Source: Rhizophagus irregularis (lineage: Eukaryota; Glomeromycota; Glomeromycetes; Glomerales; Glomeraceae). From it: a DNA stretch of 64,000 bases. Location of the stretch: the NCBI RefSeq assembly GCF_026210795.1, contig NC_089452.1, positions 248,001-312,000 of the forward strand, in the 5' to 3' direction. Under the pieces are notes generated by a model. It was not told the DNA's origin and ran no database searches. It saw nothing but the letters and a program-made list of their open reading frames with translations. Made by a program: the position numbers and the translations under genes. This document shows positions 38,773-48,351 of this stretch, piece after piece (position 1 is the first letter of the stretch; each line of letters starts with the position of its first letter).

Positions 38773-39093
38773 CAATAAAAAAGTACGAAACTCAAAAAAA
38801 ATTTTAATTTTACTTTATATACTAATTATGTTTTTTTTACTAAAATAAATGTACAGTCAAACCTTTATATAACAATATGTCAGGACATATATGAAATTTT
38901 TAGAAAATATCGTTATATCAAAGTTATACCGATATTTATATGTCCTCACATATAGTGGGAAAATAAAATTTTATCGGTATATCAAGTTTTTAATAGTATA
39001 TCAGTATATCGAATATCGGTATATCGAGGTTAGACTGTAAACTTAATATTAATTCAATTTTTGATATTTTTTGAGTTTCGTACTTTTCTATTG
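38773..39093. mobile_element. TIR element, 321 bp, hosting a nested pogo-type MITE
   Basis: Ends CAATAAAAAAGTACGAAACT and CAATAGAAAAGTACGAAACT continue as CAAAAAA; 27 bp with one mismatch. No target duplication is evident. Another complete MITE occupies most of the interior. It interrupts the coiled-coil pseudogene. Confidence 0.7.
38854..39037. mobile_element. pogo/Tigger-type MITE, 184 bp, TA target site
   Basis: Ends CAGTCAAACCTTTATATA and CAGTCTAACCTCGATATA, flanked by TA (38852-38853, 39038-39039). Ends starting CAGTC with AACCTCGATATA are classic for pogo/Tigger elements. Internal ATATCGGTATATCGA words. Noncoding. Confidence 0.85.
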
Positions 39094-39989
39094 CAAAGAA
39101 CCAAAGACCCTATATAGTAAAATTAAAATATCTTAGTTCACAACATCTGAACCATCTTGAGAGTATTGAGGCTTTAATTCTTGAGATTAAGACTCAGAAC
39201 ATAAAGAATAAATCAATTATAGAAGAATATGAAAAGGAACTGAAATCCAAGAAAAATCGCAAATTTCAGACTAGATGTATCCAGATAGGACCTGAACAAT
39301 ACTGATACAACTTACATTTGAGTTTACATAGAATTTATATTAAAATTTTTCAAAAGTTACGTATTACAAAAGTATTTTCAAAATTTTGTTATCCTACATA
39401 TCCCTATTTTTAACACAACCAGTAATTTAATTTTAATAAAATTTAGTATATCATTAGATTTATCTTGATAAGAGGATTCTAATGATAGTAAAATCGAATT
39501 CATAGCTTCAATATTAACAGAGTTATATCATAAAATGTATTTTTACTTCAGTACTTAAAGTTTACTTGTGAGTTATATTAGTATTATTCAGGATTCTATC
39601 CAGATAGCTAAGAAAATTCTTAATGAGAAGCTAATAATTGAGTATTGTCCTTCTTTCTTGAATGGATTAGAGCTAGGGATTGGAATCGATTCCCATTATT
39701 GGAATCGATTTTAAAATCGATTAATCGCGATTAATCGTTTCGCAAATATCGATTTTAAGATTCGATTTTCGATTTTTGATAATCGAAACTAATCGAATTT
39801 ATATTTCACAAAAAATACAAATTACGGTGCAAATACTTAAAAGATTATTTATAATGATAAAATTTTTATATTTTGATGAATTTATTCAATTAAAAGTAAT
39901 ATAATTTGAGAATGTCAAATCCACCGATCACACCCACGTTTTTAATTGGTTACGCGATTATGTCATCATCAATAAATGTTTATTTGTTT

Positions 39990-41050
39990 ATTATTTCTAG
40001 TACTTTCCCAACTTTAAACCCTTCGCACAGCTGGTATGTTTTTCTTTTTTTTTTCTTTTATTGTTTTTTATATTTATTTCTTGCTAACTTTATTTTATTC
40101 TCTTTAAGTTCTTACTCCTTTCAGTCTTTTGCTCTTTGCAATTAAGGTGTGTTTAGTATTACATAATCACGATTTTTGAAGTTTTTGTTTTTTTTGTTTT
40201 GTCATTTCTTATATTTTGTTCCTTACATTTCCTTCCTAACTTTATTTTGTTTTCTTTTAGGTCCTTGGTTCTTCTCGGTGTGTTCTTTTTTTTTATTTTA
40301 TTTTATTATTTTTTTTTATTTTGTCTATCATATTTTGTTTCTTACTAACTTATTTTATGGTTTTTACTTGGTTGGTTGGTTTCCTTCATTTGTTTATTCC
40401 CTACTATTTTTTTATCTTTTGTTTCCATTGTTACTTTTATTTCCTTAATTTTTCATTTCTTTTTCACTCCACTTCATTTTTTTTCGTTCCTTTTCGCTCA
40501 TCGATCGTTTCTTTTACTCCTTTTCACTCCCCGTGTTTTACAATTATTCTTGAAGTCTTGTTTTGTTAGACCATGATCGAGTTTCTACTGTTTCTAGACT
40601 TTTGTTTGTTCCTTCCAAAAATAAGTTTTGATATCACGTATGCAAATGATTAGAAATTGACAGAGAAGTTGGTGAATTTTTTTGTCTTTAAGTGGGCTGA
40701 AAATATGTTATAAAGGCCTTCATTTTCTTTTGTTCCTTTCGCTTCCCTTTGTTTTTTTCATTCCTTTTCACTCTCCTTCATTTTTTTTCGTTCCTTTTTA
40801 TCCCTTTCATTTTTTTTTATCCTCTTTTCACCTCTCTTTTGCTTCTTTCATTTTTTTTACTCCACCTTTGTTTCTTTCATTACTTTTTATTCCTCTTCAT
40901 TTATTTTGTTCTTCCCTTCACTCCTTTTGTTGTTCTTCATTCATTATTTTTTTCATTATATTTTGTTTCTTATTTTTTTTGTTATTGCACATTCTCTTCG
41001 TGTTATTTTCATTATTTCTGTTATTTCCATAAATAAATAAATAAATAAAA
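39990..41050. repeat. T/C-rich low-complexity tract in the hAT element
   Basis: Long runs of TTTT with scattered CTTC/CATT, ending in an AAAT microsatellite at 41030-41048. Overlapping Phe/Leu/Ser-only open frames on the plus strand are composition artefacts. Confidence 0.8.
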
Positions 41051-41476
41051 ATTGTTAATATTTATATTTTTAATCAATAAAACGTATCTTTAATTAATAA
41101 ATTATTATTAATATCATTATAAATGTGTAACTTTTAGTATTTAGTTTGCAAATAAAAATTTCAAAAAAAATTTTGGTGAAAATCACCACCGGTGAGATTT
41201 AGCAATACTCATATAATTTTATCAAAAAAATATTTTTTTTTTTTTTGTGGTAAATGATAATAAACTTTATTTCTTATATGACAAAGAAATTACAAAAACT
41301 TAAAAGCAATCTGGAGTTTGAATAAATCCTCCCTCATTAGCACCTAGCACCTTTTACTGTCTCAAAAAAAAGTAGCACTTTTCACTTCACTATGAAAGAT
41401 TGCTAAAAACTAAACTAAAAGTAAACTAGTTCTTGCCTATGTATATTTGTCAAAAAATTTGATAATTAGATATCTT

Positions 41477-43609
41477 TCACTCATATATATCAATATATTC
41501 TCTATTTCTTTTCAAAAACATGAGCTGGTTAATAATAAATGAATTCAAACGGGTTCTTTGAGGAGTAATTAAGTTTTTGGCATCAGAAAAAAGCCTTTCT
41601 GATGGTACTGAAGTAGCAGGTATGGAAAGGTACTTCATTGCTAATTTGTGTAATACTGGATATTGATTTTTGTTTGTTGACCACCATAAATAAGGATCAT
41701 ATTCTTCAAGAGCAGGTAATTCTGCTACATCAAAATAATGTTGGAATTCATCCTTTATTGGTGCAACTTTGGTATTCTTTTTTTTCCAAAAACTAGCCAT
41801 TTCTGTCCTTAATTCATCTGTATTCTTTTCAGATATTATAGAAATATCACTTTGTTCATTATGCTTAAAGATCATGAACTCTTCTTTTAACTGGTTAACA
41901 ATATTATTACATTCTTCTTGAGAATTAATAAAATCTAAACTTTTGAAGCGAGGGTCAAAAAAAGATCCTTTTAGGCATAATTCTTGAGGATAATTCCATC
42001 TTAATGTTAAATCTTCTAACATTGCATTTCTGCAATGCTTTGCATCCATAGTTTCCAATGAAGTAAAATCAGTTTCAAGTCTATCTTTTAAATTACATAT
42101 GCATGGATATGTGAAACCAATAGTTGGATATTTTACACCACTTAAAAGACGTGTTGCAGCTTCAAAAGGACTTAAAAGTTTTATCATTTCTTTAATAACT
42201 TTCCACTCATAAACTGTTGGATACAATTCTTCTAATTTTTCGCCTTCTTTACAAATATTTAAGTTTGTATTATTCATTAAGGTGGTCTTTAACATAGCAA
42301 TTGCTGATTTAAGAATAATGAGTCTTTGAAAAGCATATAGTGTTGAATTCCATCGTGTGTTGTTTACTTTTATAACATCAAGACAAATAAGATTTTCAAC
42401 TTCCTTTTCCAATTCATCATCTTGTAATATTTCTTGTCGATATAAATGAATTTGGGATTCTTTTAACTGTTGTTTTTTCTTATCTCCTGCCAAAAAAATA
42501 ATAAGACGTTTACATTTATCAACTAATAGCTTTATTTTATCTAACCCCTTTCCAATACTTAATTGAAGTGTGTGGGCACTGCAGGGAATTCTTTCACCAA
42601 TTCCTATTTCATTACATGCTTTTTTAACATTTGAACCATTATCAGTTACCACTGCAGTTATCTTTGATTCAATTCCCCATTCATAAAACAAATCAATTAA
42701 ATGTTCCTGAATCTCAGTTGCACCATGTGGATATGGTAATTCTTCTATACTAAGTAGTACTTCATATGGTTCAAAATCAGATGTTATCCAATGTGCAGTA
42801 ACACCTAGGTAGGGTAAATGTGCTGGTGAACTCCAGGCATCTAATGTTAAAGAAATATATTCTACCTGTGTAAGTTGATTCTTAAGTGTATCTTTTCCTA
42901 CTTCAAATGTTTTTGAGATCCTATCTTTAAGGGTTTTTGTGCAGGGAATTTTATAACGGTTGTCAAATCCATTTATCATTTTAATAAAATCTGGATCTTC
43001 TACAATACTTAAAGGTTGTACTGTTCCAACAACAAATCCTATGACATTTTTAGTTAGAGATTCTTGAACAGGATAATTATGTGGTATAATAGAAGATCCA
43101 GGTGAATTTTTTAATTCTTCTTCATTACATTTCATAGCAATATCTTTGGTAATACCATGTGTACCTGATAAATGAGTTGATAATGAGCTTGGTGAACCAC
43201 ACCATTTGAGCATCTTGCTGCAACCACTTATTTGACATAAAGCCTTTATACTATTATCTTTATTGAGTTCAAAGAACTTCTATACCCAACTTGTTTTTGG
43301 TCTTGTAGTCTTAATTGGTGGCTGTTTTGACTGTTTGCTAATTTCTAAAAATTCTGCTTCAAGATCATCAATATTTATATTAGAAATATCAACAGATAGT
43401 GTAGTAATATCTTGTAATAACACATGACTATCTTCAACTTCATAATCAGGATCAATTTCACTTTCTTCTTGTATTACTAAATGACTAGTTTCAGTATTAG
43501 AGTCCAAGTCACTTTCATTCACTTCTATTACTTCCTGTATTAAATTTTCTTCTGCTTCTTTGGTCATTTGTTCCATTTGTTTACGTTTACTTCGTGTAGT
43601 AGTTGCCAT
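41477..43609 (-). pseudogene. hAT transposase, 710 codons with one internal stop
   Basis: Cut-and-paste transposase acting in the nucleus. One continuous frame from ATG 43609 to stop at 41477, broken only by TAG at codon 110 (43282-43280), exactly where the conserved Trp/aromatic of a BED zinc finger is expected (after KTSWV, before KFFELN). The finger continues with SGCSKM and HLSGTHG. RNase-H-like core: LDAWSS (Asp 257), VTDNGSNV (Asp 323), PCSAHTLQ (C-x2-H), TRW near 419, PFEAATRLL (Glu 483). hAT C-terminal dimerisation region near 640-700 with SVPSERLFSDA and QRTRLN. The acidic N-terminus has KRSKRK-like basic start. If the stop is read through, suppressed or bypassed from a downstream ATG at 43213, the core remains open, but the finger would be lost. 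Ac/Tip100-like. Confidence 0.92.
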
Positions 43610-44557
43610 TTTTTTTAAAGAGCGTGAGAATTATTTATGTAATGATGATCAATTTCACAGAATAATGAACAAATGATCAGCATAATAATCCGTTTTAAAA
43701 TTTAACATTTTCAGTGTAACATGATGACGGTCATTAATAAACATTTATTAACGATACTGCGCCACAATAGGTAGATTCGATTTTTATTCGATAATCGATT
43801 TAAAATCGATTCTTATCGATTTTCGATAGATACGATTTTAATCGAATCTTTTCCGATCCCTAATTAGAGCTTGATACCTTTTTCCAAAATTATCAAATTG
43901 TATTGGAATTTGGAAATGCAAGAGGTTCAGCATCAGTTTTATATTATCAGCTGATATATATAAAGATACCAAAAAACTTGAAGACATTGTTAATTGTGAT
44001 CGGCAAAAAAAATGTATTTATCTAGATAATGGAATTTTTCTTATTAAGGTATGATATGACCAGAATCCAGAAATTATTATTTTAAAAAAGATTAAGGAGT
44101 TTGTTAACTAAGTATCTAAAAGTTTTGATCTCTAAATTAATAACCTTATAAATAAATCAAATTAAATCAGAATTAATTAATACTTTACATAACTTACAGT
44201 ACAATTTTTATTTTTTTTGAATGACAAAATAAAAAATATTTTTATCTGATAACTCGACTATGAATAATAAAGCTAAATATACAGCAGGACTCTGAATGAA
44301 TGCAAGAAATCTTCTAATTAAATATATTCAAATTATATGATTATGGCTTATATACTAGTTCATTAAACAATTTTTTATATATTGGTCGCTACTTCTGATA
44401 ACAGACAGGTCTTATTTTATATAAATTGAATATACTAATTATTTATTTACTTTTATTGATAGTAAGAGAATTTATTAAACCATATTCTTGAAATTATATA
44501 CTTTCTCTTGCTCAATTTCCTTAGCAAGTTTTACAACTAATTCAAAAGACATATTAA

Positions 44558-45379
44558 TTACACTAAGTTTTTTTCAGCTAAAAGAATGTGATTTAATCTG
44601 TTGATTAATTTAGTAATATTTTTTGCTAAAATATAGTCCAGTTTAAACAGCTTTTTTATAAACTTTTTCTTGTTAATAAGTTGGAGAAAATAATAACCAG
44701 GAATATTTTTGAATTTTATTATTTTGTCTTCTTTAATGTTAAAAAAACTTCTTAAAAGTTAATCAACACCTTTAAACCTCAAATCATTATTGGTTGAATT
44801 GCTGGTTAAAATAGGACCCCGGATATCTAATATAAAGGTTATAATGGACTTTTGGCCAAAAACACCCCTTTTTGCTGAAACTCAAAAAACGATTTTTTGA
44901 GCCCCTGAAAAATGGGCCAATCTGCCGAAAGTGTGACTTATGACCTGTTTTGGAGATATCCGGGGTCCTGTTAAAATGTCACCAAAGTTGCTGTTCCCAA
45001 TGCCTGGTTTAGTAGTACTATTATCGTTATTCTTGGTGTTGGTATTACTTTTGATATTCCTGGTATTGGTAGTGCTTTCAATGTTTCTGATACTGACAGT
45101 TATAATACTAGTAGTGCTGTTATCATTGTTCTTGGCGTTGGTATTACTTTTAATGTCCTTAGTATTGGTAGTGCTTTTAATGTTTCTGTTACTAGCGGTT
45201 GTGATACTGGTAGTGTTTTTGGTTGAGATGTTAGTTTGTGATTCATTATTCTAAAAAAAATATAGTACATATGTACAGTAAATGAAAATGTAAATCACAC
45301 CAATGAAAATTTAATCGTATTACCTGAATCTTATAAATAGTATGGTTATTGCTTTCAGATTTTTTTGACAAAAAAAATT
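44558..45379 (-). pseudogene. Decayed gene with Asn/Thr/Ser-rich 33-residue repeats
   Basis: Minus strand. A first exon-like stretch (ESNNHTIYKIQ, before a GT at about 45323) is followed by an AG at 45254 and an Asn/Ser/Thr-rich region with two copies of a 99-bp (33-residue) repeat (STTNTKDIKSNTNAKNN and STTNTRNIKSNTNTKNN). It then runs NFGDILT, is cut by a 157-bp MITE, and resumes SNSTNNDLRFKGVD; a TAA at 44761-44759 (probably former Gln) interrupts, then LLRSFFNIKEDKII and LINRLNHILLAEKN to a stop at 44558. Unknown function. The plus-strand Leu/Val open frame at 44940-45254 is its shadow. Confidence 0.6.
44813..44969. mobile_element. MITE, 157 bp, with 8-bp target duplication
   Basis: Perfect 16-bp inverted ends AGGACCCCGGATATCT; target duplication GTTAAAAT at 44805-44812 and 44970-44977. 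Removing the element and one duplication restores an open reading of the surrounding minus-strand coding region (DILT directly before SNST). Internal CCAAAAACACCCC and GCCAATCTGCCG words. Superfamily hAT-like by duplication length. Confidence 0.9.
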
Positions 45380-45670
45380 TAATTGAATTGTTTTAATTTT
45401 GCTAAAATCATTATTATATTCGAATTCAAAGGTTTGTCTTTGAACACGTTAAAAAAATAATTCAGTATTATTCTCAGTCTTGAAATGTATATGATTGTAA
45501 GTTTTACTCTTGCACTTTAGTATATGACAATTTTCCATTTGGATAATATCTGATAAAAGGTTTTTAATTTTGCCATTACTAACACCATTCAGATGTTTTC
45601 TTCTAATAAAAACAAATTGCTAGACTGAACAATAAAAAGTCTTTTGTTTTTTTAATTCTAAAAAATAAAA

Positions 45671-45775
45671 GTGTAAGTGTAAGAATATGAATGTGAACGT
45701 GTGAATGTGAACATAAAATGTGAATGTGAACATGTGAATGTAAATGTAAAATGTGAATGTGAAATGTAATGTGTA
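45671..45775. repeat. GTGAATGTGAA minisatellite
   Basis: Imperfect tandem copies of gtgaatgtgaac(a) with variants gtgtaagtgtaa and aaatgtgaatgt. Noncoding. Confidence 0.8.
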
Positions 45776-45863
45776 AACTATAAATATCATTTCTATGACT
45801 GCTATGAAGAAAGATACATAACCGATTCCTCTTTCAAAATCGGTAGACTTTCATAAACTTTTA

Positions 45864-46421
45864 GGGGTATGCCAGAAATCAGCTGATTTGAAAGAGGGTG
45901 GGGGAGTCAAGCTTCAAATCAGGTCTATATATATCATGTGACATTTATATATCTAAATATAAATATTAAAGTAATTTAAAATCATTATAATGCAATTATC
46001 TTGACTTCTAGTAATCCAATTTTAATAAACTTTTTTTTAATTTATAGCTCTCATTTAGCTCTACAAATCTAGCTTTACAAAACAAAAAAAAAGTTTGTTC
46101 AAATTGAGCCAAGATATTTGTATTTACATTATAATAATTATTATAATGCAATTATTTTGACTTCTAGTGATCCAATTTTAATAACCTTTTTTTTAATTTA
46201 TAGCTCTTATTTAGTTCTACAAATCTAGCTTTACAAAACAAAAAAAAGTTTGTTCAAATTGAATCACTAGAAGCTAAGATAATTATATAATACTAATTAT
46301 TATGTATAATATTTAATATTTAATAGTAATAATTTTTTTAGCCAATCAGATTTCAATCAGGTAGGAGTGAGGGGTTAAGGCTACTAATTGAGAGAAATCA
46401 GCTGATTTCTGGTATGCCTCT
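45864..46421. mobile_element. TIR element, 558 bp, TA target site, with an internal duplicated segment
   Basis: Ends carry the shared inverted block CCAGAAATCAGCTGATTT, itself containing the palindrome AAATCAGCTGATTT, with TA at 45862-45863 and 46422-46423. Inside, a ~124-bp segment is repeated directly (45984-46107 and 46139-46262), and its first 40 bases reappear inverted at about 46262-46302, suggesting a second element nested in the first with an internal tandem duplication. No coding sequence. Confidence 0.75.
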
Positions 46422-47094
46422 TATACTGACAATCAAGTTGGATTGTAAAATTGATGCAGTAATTATAATCACTGGACATTACATATAATTTCAGCCAGAA
46501 CTTTGGGTATTATAATAACTTGGTATTTAAGCTGGCTTGAAACTGGTGAACTAATAAAAATCCTGCCAGTTCCATGATAATTCCAGGAGCTGCCAGGTCA
46601 CTACCATGGTACCAGCTTAGATCTTCCAAATCATATATCCTAAAGATTAGCCTGAATAATGCCATAGTGCTGGCCAAATTTAGGCACAGATTTACATCAA
46701 ATTACTGCGCTATCTGACACAATTTTTTTACCACATTTTGGCATCTAGAAAGGCAACCAAATAGGCCACACCTTCAATAAAGAACCAGCATCTAAAGTCT
46801 AAACTGGCATAGAAGGCCAGTATTTCCAATATAAAAGCTAACTTCCAAACAGGTAGAAATAAATACAAACAAGAAGGTATCAAATTGGTAATGAAAAGGC
46901 TGTAGAACATAATCAACATAAATTATATCAGAAAGTATTTATAATATTGCAAACACTAATAAAAATAGGCACATTCAGGTTATTTAGTCATAGTCATAAT
47001 TAGATTATTTAATCACATGATCACAAATGATAAATAGAAAATGGGAAAAGAAATTTAATTTCAAAGGCAAGAAATATAATAAGAAAAATAGGTA
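46422..47094. other. Unclassified region, probable TE-derived
   Basis: Base composition is less AT-biased than the flanks and words like aactggcatagaaggccagta suggest an old repeat, but no inverted ends, target duplication or reading frame was recognised. The minus open frame at 46728-46919 has no known motif. Confidence 0.35.
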
Positions 47095-48055
47095 CAGTCA
47101 ACTCCCTCTATAGTCACTCCTGTTATAGTCACATTCTACTATATAGTCACACCAGTTGAATGTTCAAAACACTTTATTATTAAAATCTATCCTATATAGT
47201 CACAATCTATCTATAGTCACTATCACACCTATCTTCAAAAATCTTATATTAAAAAGAACCGTTTATAATCACAGTTATATAAAGAATATATTAAACAACT
47301 TGGCATCTAATAATCGTACAAAGATGTACCATAGCTTGTTAGAATCGTCTCACTGAGACGAATCGAATGGTGGTAGTTTTATCCTTTTACGATCACTGGC
47401 TGATGAGTTATTCAACAAAATGTTAAGCATCGGCATTATTATATTCCTTGATTTACGTTTACTGCGCCATTTAACATTTTGCTAAATATCTCGGTACCTA
47501 GTGATTGTAAAAAGACGATTAATAGCTCGTTGGAATCGCCTCATCAAGACGAATCGAATGGTGGTAAGCTCATCTCTCTATGATCAATATTGACGGAGTT
47601 ACTACTTAAAAACTATTTAATATTTTTTAATTTCGGAAATTGATCTAGTGATTGGATTTCGATGTATTTTATACCATTAGATTTGTCGCATCAAGACGAA
47701 TCGAATGGTAGTAAGATCGTCTCTCTAGGATCAATATTGGCAGAGTTATTACACAAAAACCATTAATATTTTTTTAATTTCGGAAATTAATCTAGTGATT
47801 GGATTTCGATGTATTTTATACCATTAGAACCGTCTCATCAAGACGAATCGAATGGCGGTAAGATCATCTCTCTACGATTAATATTGGAGGAGTTACGATA
47901 CAATAAAGTTTTAAGTATAATTTTGGCCAAAATTATGTTAATTTTTGGCCGGAATTATGATATACTAATATAAGAAATTTTTTATATAGTCACATCTCTT
48001 TATAATCACCAAATATGGACTGTCCCAAATGTGTGACTATAAAGAGAGTTGACTG
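47095..48055. mobile_element. pogo-type TIR element, 961 bp, TA target site
   Basis: Ends CAGTCAACTCCCTCTATAGT and CAGTCAACTCTCTTTATAGT, flanked by TA (47093-47094, 48056-48057). Further TATAGTCAC words recur next to both ends. The middle holds four copies of a separate repeat (47356-47900). No transposase was found. The same CAGTCAACT ends mark the 281-bp element at 6297, so both may use one transposase. Confidence 0.85.
47340..47905. repeat. Tandem repeat, 147-bp period, four copies
   Basis: The core AGACGAATCGAATGG starts at 47356, 47547, 47694 and 47841. The last three are spaced exactly 147 bp; the first gap is 191. Each unit also has tcatctctctacgatcaatattgg and ggagttac, and the last three include tctagtgattggatttcgat. 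Not coding in any frame I could follow. Confidence 0.85.
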
Positions 48056-48069
48056 TAGGTATAAAAAAT

Positions 48070-48250
48070 CATCACAATTAGATTATTTAATTAGATTATT
48101 TAATCATAATTAAATTATTAACTAGTTATATTTAGATTACTTAGTTATATTTAGATTATTTAGTTATATTTAGATTATTTAGTCATACTTATTATTTTAT
48201 TACTAAATAATCTAATCTAAGCTGTTTATAACTAAATAATATAATTATAT
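48070..48250. repeat. 19-bp tandem repeat (AGTTATATTTAGATTATTT)
   Basis: Three near-perfect 19-bp copies at about 48122-48180, flanked by degenerate copies on both sides, the right-hand ones partly inverted (aaataatctaatct). Noncoding. Confidence 0.75.
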
Positions 48251-48351
48251 TATTTAGTCATAAATGGCTAAATATTAGAACAATTTGAATTTTATCATAT
48301 CTATATAGCAGAAACAAAAATTACACTGATGGTATTGAAAAAGGTTATTTA

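Larger units (their letters stand above)
39674..43862 (-). mobile_element. Complete hAT DNA transposon, 4189 bp
   Basis: Ends TAGGGATTGGAA and TAGGGATCGGAA in inverted orientation; perfect 8-bp target duplication ATTAGAGC at 39666-39673 and 43863-43870. Both subterminal regions carry many ATCGATT words (39680-39790 and 43775-43860), the expected transposase-binding layout. The transposase frame (41477-43609) is on the minus strand. The remaining 1.8 kb (39800-41476) is T/C-rich noncoding DNA. It is young judging by its exact duplication and near-intact frame. Confidence 0.95.
38611..44111 (+). pseudogene. Coiled-coil/endonuclease-like family gene, split by nested transposons
   Basis: The N-terminal part (from 38611) is a heptad-rich coiled coil (ITELKAENAELKAKK) with an in-frame TAA at 38638. 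It resumes at 39120-39304 (HLNHLESIEALILEIKTQ) ending in a stop. The C-terminal part begins near 39594 (IQIAKKILNEKLIIEYC) and reads without interruption across the hAT target duplication: NGLEL before 39673, then DTFFQNYQIVLEFGNA after 43870, and KLEDIVNCDRQKKCIYLDNG and LIKV to a stop at 44109-44111. The YQIVLEF...DRQKK...DNGIFLIKV pattern is like PD-(D/E)XK-type endonuclease folds (inference). A TGA replaces an expected Trp before YDQNPEI. Dead. Confidence 0.65.

Noticed and set aside
39906-41036. Several overlapping Phe/Ser/Leu-rich open frames
   Set aside because: Produced by a T/C-rich noncoding tract inside the hAT transposon.
44940-45254. Plus-strand 104-aa Leu/Val-rich open frame that looks like a membrane protein
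   Set aside because: It is the complement of Asn/Thr-codon repeats on the minus strand and starts inside a MITE.
46728-46919. 63-aa minus-strand hydrophobic open frame
   Set aside because: Aromatic/Leu-rich chance frame in probable repeat DNA; no motif.
47340-47905. Four spaced repeats considered as a CRISPR-like array
   Set aside because: The repeated unit is the whole 147-bp period including the spacers, the host is eukaryotic, and the array is inside a transposon.
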